From Achromobacter sp. (lineage in GTDB: Bacteria > Pseudomonadota > Gammaproteobacteria > Burkholderiales > Burkholderiaceae_B): 38,508 nt of DNA. Below the pieces are notes generated by a model. It had not been told where the DNA came from and ran no database searches. It saw only the letters and a list, made by a program, of their open reading frames with translations. The translations under genes and the position numbers were made by a program. The stretch lies in contig DMTA01000433.1 in the NCBI GenBank assembly GCA_003454835.1, positions 1 to 38,508 of the forward strand, in the 5' to 3' direction. Below, piece by piece: positions 33,403-38,508 of the stretch. Positions within the stretch are counted from its first letter, which is position 1; every line of letters starts with the position of its first letter.

Positions 33403-33431
33403 AGCCGTTGTCCATCTCAAAGGAGCAAGAC

Positions 33432-34661
33432 ATGCCTGAAACCCTGATCAAGGTCGACCTGGCCCAATCCCCCTACGAAAACGAAGGCGTGCACAATCGC
33501 TGGCATCCGGATATTCCCATGGCGACGTGGGTCAAGCCAGGCGATGATTTCGTGCTCGAAACCTACGACTGGACCGGCGGCGCGATCAAGAACGATGACG
33601 ATGCCTCCGATGTGCGCGACGTGGACCTGTCCACGGTGCACTTCCTGTCCGGCCCGGTTGGTGTCGAAGGCGCCGAGCCCGGCGACTTGCTGGTGGTGGA
33701 CTTGCTGGATATCGGCGCCAAGCAGGAGAGCCTGTGGGGCTTCAACGGCTTTTTCAGCAAGAACAACGGCGGCGGCTTTCTGACAGAACACTTTCCCTCG
33801 GCGCAGAAATCGATCTGGGATTTCGAAGGCATGTTCACCACCTCGCGCCATATCCCTGGCGTGCGCTTCGCCGGCCTGATCCACCCGGGCTTGATCGGTT
33901 GCCTGCCGGACCAGGCGCTTCTGGACAAGTGGAACGAGCGTGAACAGAAGCTGATCGACAGCGATCCGGAGCGCGTTCCGCCCCTGGCCAATCCGCCGGC
34001 GCCCAAAACGGCGCACATGGGCAAGCTCAAGGGCGCCGAGCGGGATCGCGCCGCCGCCACCGGCGCACGTACCGTGCCGCCGCGCGAGCACGGCGGCAAT
34101 TGCGATATCAAGGATCTGTCGCGCGGATCCCGGGTGTTCTTCCCGGTCTACGTCGACGGTGGCGGCCTGTCGGTCGGCGATCTGCACTTCTCGCAGGGCG
34201 ACGGCGAGATCACCTTCTGCGGCGCGATCGAAATGGCGGGGTGGGTACATATGCGGGTGTCGCTCATCAAGGGCGGCATGGCCAAGTACGGCATTCGCAA
34301 TCCCATTTTCAAGCCCAGCCCCATCACGCCCAATTACAAAGACTATCTGATCTTCGAAGGCATTTCGGTCGACGAAGGCGGCAAGCAGCACTATCTGGAC
34401 GTGCACATCGCCTACCGTCAGGCCTGCCTGAATGCGATCGAATACCTGAAGAAGTTTGGCTATTCAGGCGCGCAGGCGTACTCGATCCTGGGCACGGCGC
34501 CGGTGCAGGGTCACATCAGCGGCGTGGTGGACATTCCCAATGCGTGCGCGACGTTGTGGCTGCCGACCGAGATCTTCGATATCGACATCCAGCCCAATGC
34601 GCTGGGCGACGTACCGCAGATAGTGCGGGGCATGGACATGCCCATCGCCAAAGACCTTTGA
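33432..34661 (+). CDS. fmdA: Formamidase (acetamidase/formamidase family)
   Basis: 409 residues. Hydrolyses formamide to formate and ammonium; some members take acetamide. The sequence has the family opening TLIKVDLAQSPYENEGVHNR-like region (short: HNRWHPDIPMATWVKPGDDF) and EPGDLLVVDLLDIG. GGNCDIKDLSRGSRVFFPVYV and GDGEITFCGAIEMAG carry the metal-site region. The length agrees with FmdA (about 407). The ATG at 33432 follows AAAGGAG; the open frame to 33408 lacks a ribosome site. Standing directly behind urtE, it points to amides as the transported nitrogen source. Confidence 0.94.
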   Translation: MPETLIKVDLAQSPYENEGVHNRWHPDIPMATWVKPGDDFVLETYDWTGGAIKNDDDASDVRDVDLSTVHFLSGPVGVEGAEPGDLLVVDLLDIGAKQESLWGFNGFFSKNNGGGFLTEHFPSAQKSIWDFEGMFTTSRHIPGVRFAGLIHPGLIGCLPDQALLDKWNEREQKLIDSDPERVPPLANPPAPKTAHMGKLKGAERDRAAATGARTVPPREHGGNCDIKDLSRGSRVFFPVYVDGGGLSVGDLHFSQGDGEITFCGAIEMAGWVHMRVSLIKGGMAKYGIRNPIFKPSPITPNYKDYLIFEGISVDEGGKQHYLDVHIAYRQACLNAIEYLKKFGYSGAQAYSILGTAPVQGHISGVVDIPNACATLWLPTEIFDIDIQPNALGDVPQIVRGMDMPIAKDL

Positions 34662-34670
34662 GGAGCCGGC

Positions 34671-35003
34671 ATGCCGCTCTATGACTATCGCTGCCAGGAT
34701 TGCGGCGAGTTCTCCGCGCTGAAGCCGTTGTCGCAATGGCGTGACCCCGCGCCTTGTCCCGATTGCGGCAGCGCCTGCGAGCGCTTCGTCAGTGGCGCGC
34801 CAGCAGTTTCGGCGCTGTCCTCGGCAATGAACCGTGCCCGCGCGGTCAACGAACGCGCGGCCCATGAACCTCGCAGCACCCGGGGCGGCCACGGCATGGG
34901 GTGCAATTGCTGCTCAGGCGCGAAAGCCGCGGGCCGAACGCGCCAGACCGCCGACGGCGGAAAAACCTTCGCTGGCGCGCGGCCATGGATGATCAGTCAC
35001 TGA
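34671..35003 (+). CDS. fmdB: FmdB-family zinc-ribbon protein
   Basis: 110 residues. The N-terminus MPLYDYRCQDCGEFSALKPL carries the first CxxC and CPDCG the second (about residues 30-33), forming the FmdB regulatory zinc ribbon. The rest is low-complexity with a second small Cys cluster (GCNCCSG). FmdB was named as a putative regulator of formamidase in Methylophilus; its biochemical role is unclear. It follows fmdA by 9 bp and is the last gene of the operon. Confidence 0.9.
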   Translation: MPLYDYRCQDCGEFSALKPLSQWRDPAPCPDCGSACERFVSGAPAVSALSSAMNRARAVNERAAHEPRSTRGGHGMGCNCCSGAKAAGRTRQTADGGKTFAGARPWMISH

Positions 35004-35021
35004 GCCTGGCCGCGCTCCGGG

Positions 35022-35042
35022 GCGGGGCGTTCAACGCCCCGC
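35022..35042. terminator. Hairpin between the convergent fmdB and dctM genes
   Basis: GCGGGGCG (35022-35029) and CGCCCCGC (35035-35042) form a perfect 8-bp GC stem with a 5-nt loop, between two convergent gene ends. It lacks a T-run on either strand, so it is a weak or bidirectional terminator at best. Confidence 0.5.
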
Positions 35043-35044
35043 AC

Positions 35045-36334
35045 TCACAGCGTAGCCATCTGCCCCGGCAGCCACAACGCCAATTGCGGCACGGCCAGCA
35101 GCAGCACGATCATCAGCAACAGCATCGCCAGGAACGGCAGCACGCCCATCACCACATCCATGAACTTCCCCTGCCCACGCACGCTGTGCACCACGAATAG
35201 ATTCATGCCGAACGGCGGCGTGAGCTGGCCCATTTCGCACAGCACGATCAGCAGCACGCCGAACCAAACCGGGTCGTAGCCCAGCGCCATCACGATCGGC
35301 ACGGTGAGCGGCGCGGTGGTGACCAGCATGGCAAGCGTGTCCATGAAGCAGCCGAGCAGGATGTAGAACAGGATGATGGCCAGCATCATGCCGAGCGGCG
35401 GCAGGTCCAGGCTGGTTACGGCGTTGACCAGCAAGGTGGTCAGGCCGATCGAGGACAGCACGAAGTTCAGGAAGAACGCGGCCAGCGTGATCAGGATGAT
35501 CATGCCGGTGGTGCGCAGCGTGGCTTCGAAGGCGCGGCCCAGCATTTCCCAGGTCAGCACGCGCTTGTAGGCGCATAGCAGGGTGGCGGCCACCACGCCG
35601 AGCGCGGCGGATTCGCTGGCGGTGGCGATGCCGCCGTAGATTACGCCGATCACCAGCGCGAAGATCGCGAGCGGCGGCAGCAGGTGCGGCAGGGCGGCGA
35701 TGCGCTCGGCCCAGCTTACCGAGGGGCGTTTGCCGGCCAGGCTTGGCCGCCACAGGCACAGGCCCACGATCAGGGCGACGAAAAGCGCGGTGAGCAGGAT
35801 GCCCGGCAGCGTGGCGGCCAGGTAAAGCTTGGGCACCGACACGTTGGCGATCAGTGCGTACACGATCATGTTGATCGATGGCGGGATCAGGATGCCAAGC
35901 GTTCCACCGGCCGCGATCGAACCCAGGAACAGCGGCGCGTTGTAGCCCGACTTGCGCTGCTCTGGAAGCGCCAGCGTGGAGATCGTGGCGGCGGTGGCGA
36001 CGCTTGAGCCGCTGGTGGCCGAGAACAGGGCGGAGGCGCCGATGTTGGCGTTCATCAGTCCGCCCGGCAGCCAGGACACCCACTTGGCCACAGCGCCGTA
36101 CATGCGGCCGGCCACGCCTGAATGCACCAGCAGTTCGCCCATCAGGACATACAGCGGAATCGCGACCAGCAGGAATTCGGCGCTGGTGCCCCAGGCGAGT
36201 TCACCGATGGCGTTGGTCAGTTTCAGCGGGGAATAGGCGCCGGCCAGGCTCATGCCCAACAAGCCCACGGTGGCTGCTGCGGTCACGCTCAGCGCCAGAA
36301 GGCCGAGCAGCATGGAAATCGTCATTATCAACAT
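35045..36334 (-). CDS. TRAP transporter large permease (DctM-like)
   Basis: 429 residues, about twelve helices. The signature SGSSVATAATISTLALPE followed by GSIAAGGTLGILIPPSINMI (20 residues) is the sodium-driven DctM core. The C-terminal repeat has ASESAALGVVAA and ITLAAFFLNFVLSS. It couples Na+ flux to uptake of an organic acid or other solute delivered by a DctP protein. An AGGAGT site precedes the ATG, 3 bp after dctQ. Substrate is unknown, and the partner binding protein is damaged in this window. Confidence 0.93.
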   Translation of the reverse strand: MLIMTISMLLGLLALSVTAAATVGLLGMSLAGAYSPLKLTNAIGELAWGTSAEFLLVAIPLYVLMGELLVHSGVAGRMYGAVAKWVSWLPGGLMNANIGASALFSATSGSSVATAATISTLALPEQRKSGYNAPLFLGSIAAGGTLGILIPPSINMIVYALIANVSVPKLYLAATLPGILLTALFVALIVGLCLWRPSLAGKRPSVSWAERIAALPHLLPPLAIFALVIGVIYGGIATASESAALGVVAATLLCAYKRVLTWEMLGRAFEATLRTTGMIILITLAAFFLNFVLSSIGLTTLLVNAVTSLDLPPLGMMLAIILFYILLGCFMDTLAMLVTTAPLTVPIVMALGYDPVWFGVLLIVLCEMGQLTPPFGMNLFVVHSVRGQGKFMDVVMGVLPFLAMLLLMIVLLLAVPQLALWLPGQMATL

Positions 36335-36337
36335 GGC

Positions 36338-36946
36338 TCACTCCTGGGGTTGCGTGCGTGCGGGCACGGGTACGTCGGCGGTTTCTTCTTCGATGCCCTC
36401 TTCCACCGAATGGATGCCGATGAGCGCATTGACCGCCTGCCAGCGGCCGCGCATCACGCGGCCCAGTGCGCAGGCGCCGAGCACCACGATGGTGAGCAGG
36501 AAGAACGCATAGCCGGCGAACCAGAGCGATTGCGGGATCCATTGCGGTACTTGCAGCGGGGTGTTGGACACCGATTGGAAGGCAATGGAGTCGGCCAGAA
36601 CGAACCACGCGTGCCAGGTCAGGGTGCCCACGAACACGCCCAGGCAGGCCAGCGCGAAGAGGTCGAGCACGACGCGCGTCTTGGCGGGAAGATGGGTATA
36701 GACCACGTCCACCCGGATGTGCGAGCGTCGCAGCAAGGTGATGGGAAAGGCCCACGCGCTGGCCACCGCCAGCGTGTAGCCGGCCAGCTCGTCGGCGCCG
36801 CCGAGCGAGACGCCCGCGACCTTGCGCGCGATCAGGTCGGCCACGATGAGCCAGGATACGAGCAGCAGCCCGAGGCCGCCGATCCAGGCGCCAATGCGGG
36901 CCACGCGTTCGAGCAGGCGTAGCGATCCATGCGTTTCTGTCGTCAT
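36338..36946 (-). CDS. TRAP transporter small permease (DctQ-like)
   Basis: 202 residues with four predicted helices. The RRSHIRVDVVYTHLP segment after helix 2 is the DctQ signature (R-x-H-I-x-V-D). The N-terminal helix is LGLLLVSWLIVADLIARKVAG (approximate span 20-40) and there is an acidic C-terminal tail. It scaffolds DctM in the inner membrane. It lies 16 bp after the chimeric binding-protein gene in the same minus-strand operon. Confidence 0.9.
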   Translation of the reverse strand: MTTETHGSLRLLERVARIGAWIGGLGLLLVSWLIVADLIARKVAGVSLGGADELAGYTLAVASAWAFPITLLRRSHIRVDVVYTHLPAKTRVVLDLFALACLGVFVGTLTWHAWFVLADSIAFQSVSNTPLQVPQWIPQSLWFAGYAFFLLTIVVLGACALGRVMRGRWQAVNALIGIHSVEEGIEEETADVPVPARTQPQE

Positions 36947-36962
36947 GAGAGTTCCTTGAAGT

Positions 36963-38402
36963 TCAGCGCAGCGTCACGCCCAGGGCCTGGCCCACGGACG
37001 CGCTCCAGTTGGCGGCGCATTCCTCACCACAGCGCCGCGCCCAGCGGCTCGCCATCTCGGTGGCGACCTCGTGTAGCGTGGCGCGCTCGGCGTCGGTGGG
37101 GGTGGAGGCCTGCATGTCGGCCTGTGTGTGGATACGGCACTCGCCCTGTCCGGTGTTGCAGGCGAGCGCATAGTCGCCCTCGCGGCCGGTCTCGTCCCAA
37201 AGGCGCTCTTCCAGCACCTTCGCCTCCTTGAGCATGAACTGCTGCACGGCGGGGTCCAGCTTCTGCCAGCGGCGTTCGGCGATGGCGTAAAAGCCGATGG
37301 ACCAGTCGATCGGCAGCAGATAAAGATTCTTGGCCACGTCGTACCATTTCGCGGCGTTGCCCGAGCCGATGCCGGTCACCGCGCAATCGACCACGCCCGT
37401 CTGCAAGGCGGGAATCACCTCGGCAAACGCAATGGTCACCGGCGAGGCGCCCAGCGCCCGCACGTATTCGGCCATGTTGCTGCCGCGGGTGCGCACCTTG
37501 CGGCCCTTCAGGTCGGCCAGACTCTTCACCGGTGCGCGGCAGAAGAACACCTGCGCGGTGTACGGCACGGTGGCCAGCAGCCGCACGCCGTGGCGCTTGA
37601 GCATGCGCTGTTCCAGCACGGGCCGGTAGGCGGCCACCATCTTGCGGGCGGTGGCGTAGTCGGTCGCCATGCCGGGCAGGTCCACGCCTTCGAAGGTCGG
37701 ATCGTCGCCGCTGACGAAGGCGAACACGCCCATGCCGACGTCGAGGGCGCCGGCGCGCATCAGGCGCACGATCTCGGGGCCTTTCAGACCGCTCTCCGAC
37801 AGGCCGATCAGCTCGGCAGTCACTTTGCCGCCGGAGGCCTCGGGCAGGGTCTTTTCCCAGAACGGCTTTTCAACCGCGCCGAAGGTGTAGTTGTGGCTGC
37901 CGCCGCCGACCACCGCGAAGCTCAGCCATGCGGCCTTCTTCGCCGGGTCCGGTTCGGCTTCGGCGCGCTCGAACGCCAGCAGCAGCTTGCGGCGCAGGGC
38001 GATGGCATCGTCCAGAGTCTTCAGGCCCGGCGCATCGGCCGCCCACTGGTCATTGCCGAAGTAGGCGTGGGTGGCGCCGGTGGCCAGCAGCAGGCTGTCG
38101 TAGCCCAGGCTGCTGCCATCGGCCAGCTGCACCTCGCGGGTGGCCTTGTCGATGGCGACGACCTCGCCCAGGCGCACTTCCACGTTGCGCTGGTGGCCGA
38201 GGATGTGGCGCAGCGGCGCGGCGATATCGGGGGCGGACAGGCCGGCGGTGGCGACCTGGTACAGCAGGGGTTGGAACAGGTGGTGGTTGCGGCGGTCGAG
38301 CAGGGTGATCCTGATCTTCTCGCGGGCCAGGGCCCGGGTGGCCCAGAGGCCCGCAAAACCGCCGCCGATGATGACCAGGTGGGGGACTGGTTCGCGGCTC
38401 AT
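36963..38402 (-). CDS. Chimera: N-terminal type II NADH dehydrogenase fused to DctP solute-binding domain
   Basis: 479 residues with a sharp change of family at about residue 168 (position 37899). Residues 1-168 are the FAD-binding half of an Ndh-type dehydrogenase (IIGGGFAGLWATRALA, NHHLFQPLLYQVATAGLSAP, TGATHAYFGNDQWA) and stop at FAVVGGG, the first turn of the NADH-binding motif. Residues 169-479 are a DctP TRAP binding protein (SHNYTFGAVEKPFWEKTLPE, then ADLKGRKVRTRGSNMAEYV). The DctP signal peptide and first strand are missing, so the protein would stay in the cytoplasm and neither activity should survive. A GGAG site precedes the start. A deletion fusion or an assembly join are the two explanations. 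Confidence 0.85.
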   Translation of the reverse strand: MSREPVPHLVIIGGGFAGLWATRALAREKIRITLLDRRNHHLFQPLLYQVATAGLSAPDIAAPLRHILGHQRNVEVRLGEVVAIDKATREVQLADGSSLGYDSLLLATGATHAYFGNDQWAADAPGLKTLDDAIALRRKLLLAFERAEAEPDPAKKAAWLSFAVVGGGSHNYTFGAVEKPFWEKTLPEASGGKVTAELIGLSESGLKGPEIVRLMRAGALDVGMGVFAFVSGDDPTFEGVDLPGMATDYATARKMVAAYRPVLEQRMLKRHGVRLLATVPYTAQVFFCRAPVKSLADLKGRKVRTRGSNMAEYVRALGASPVTIAFAEVIPALQTGVVDCAVTGIGSGNAAKWYDVAKNLYLLPIDWSIGFYAIAERRWQKLDPAVQQFMLKEAKVLEERLWDETGREGDYALACNTGQGECRIHTQADMQASTPTDAERATLHEVATEMASRWARRCGEECAANWSASVGQALGVTLR

Positions 38403-38508
38403 CGACGTACTCCAGAGGGGGATGGATGTCGCCCTGCATCATCGCACGTCACATGGCTGCCAGTGGCCATGGGTGATACTCCGCTCAGCCTGCAGCCCAC
38501 CGAGGAAA
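38403..38508. other. Upstream region of the chimeric gene
   Basis: Contains the GGAG ribosome site nine bases before the ATG and presumably the ndh-type promoter. No gene is visible before the right edge of the window. Confidence 0.5.

Noticed and set aside
1..38508. tRNA, rRNA or CRISPR arrays
   Set aside because: No cloverleaf-like segment, ribosomal RNA signature or regularly spaced repeat-spacer series was seen on reading through; the only repeat families are the transposon-end sites and the operator pairs listed.

Overview
The window is high-GC bacterial DNA whose gene content points to a betaproteobacterium of the Alcaligenaceae (Achromobacter/Bordetella type). The evidence is the divergent Lrp-like regulator/glmS pair, the density of LysR and AraC regulators, and the TRAP and urt-type transporters. 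This is an inference from style and gene neighbourhood; no database was searched.

Layout. 1-2621: tail of a membrane protein, then ugd (UDP-glucose 6-dehydrogenase) overlapping a GT-B glycosyltransferase, a sugar-nucleotide/surface-glycan pair. 2682-5153: Lrp/AsnC regulator divergent from glmS. 5177-14253: two tandem transposase-less elements placed 23 bp after the glmS stop codon, which is the classical Tn7 attachment site. Each is bounded by TGAAA-type ends carrying repeated AATAAAGTCGGTCGC motifs that look like TnsB sites. Their arrangement matches Tn7: close-packed sites next to glmS and widely spaced sites at the far end. Element 1 (5177-9649) carries an AraC regulator divergent from an SDR/VOC/saccharopine-dehydrogenase-like/two NTF2-like operon. 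Element 2 (9654-14253) carries a LysR regulator divergent from an aldehyde dehydrogenase/CMD-like/quinone-oxidoreductase operon. No tnsABCD gene is present here. What looks like the original glmS terminator lies just beyond element 2.

14439-16785: an orphan type VI secretion module of PAAR protein, VRR-NUC nuclease and DUF3396-type immunity protein, each overlapping the next by 4 bp. 16844-19473: a TPR protein and a zinc-ribbon/RDD membrane protein with a pilin-like tail. 19812-22190: YcaC-like hydrolase and an MFS_3-type exporter. 22283-24054: a small membrane protein and a MocR-type GntR/aminotransferase regulator with a direct-repeat operator.

24122-35003: a nitrogen-acquisition block. 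A very large NCS1-permease/Cys-rich/histidine kinase/receiver fusion and a LuxR-type response regulator are transcribed away from urtABCDE-fmdA-fmdB (urea/amide ABC transporter, formamidase and FmdB zinc ribbon). The divergent promoter holds two near-identical TACGT-N6-ACGTA palindromes, the best candidate sites for the response regulator. A coherent model is that the permease-like sensor reads an amide or urea, the LuxR regulator activates urt-fmd, and the imported amide is hydrolysed to ammonium.

35045-38402: a TRAP transporter (dctM, dctQ) whose substrate-binding gene is chimeric. Its signal peptide and N-terminus are replaced by 168 residues of a type II NADH dehydrogenase, which implies a deletion fusion or an assembly join. 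No tRNA, rRNA, CRISPR array or intact transposase gene was seen.
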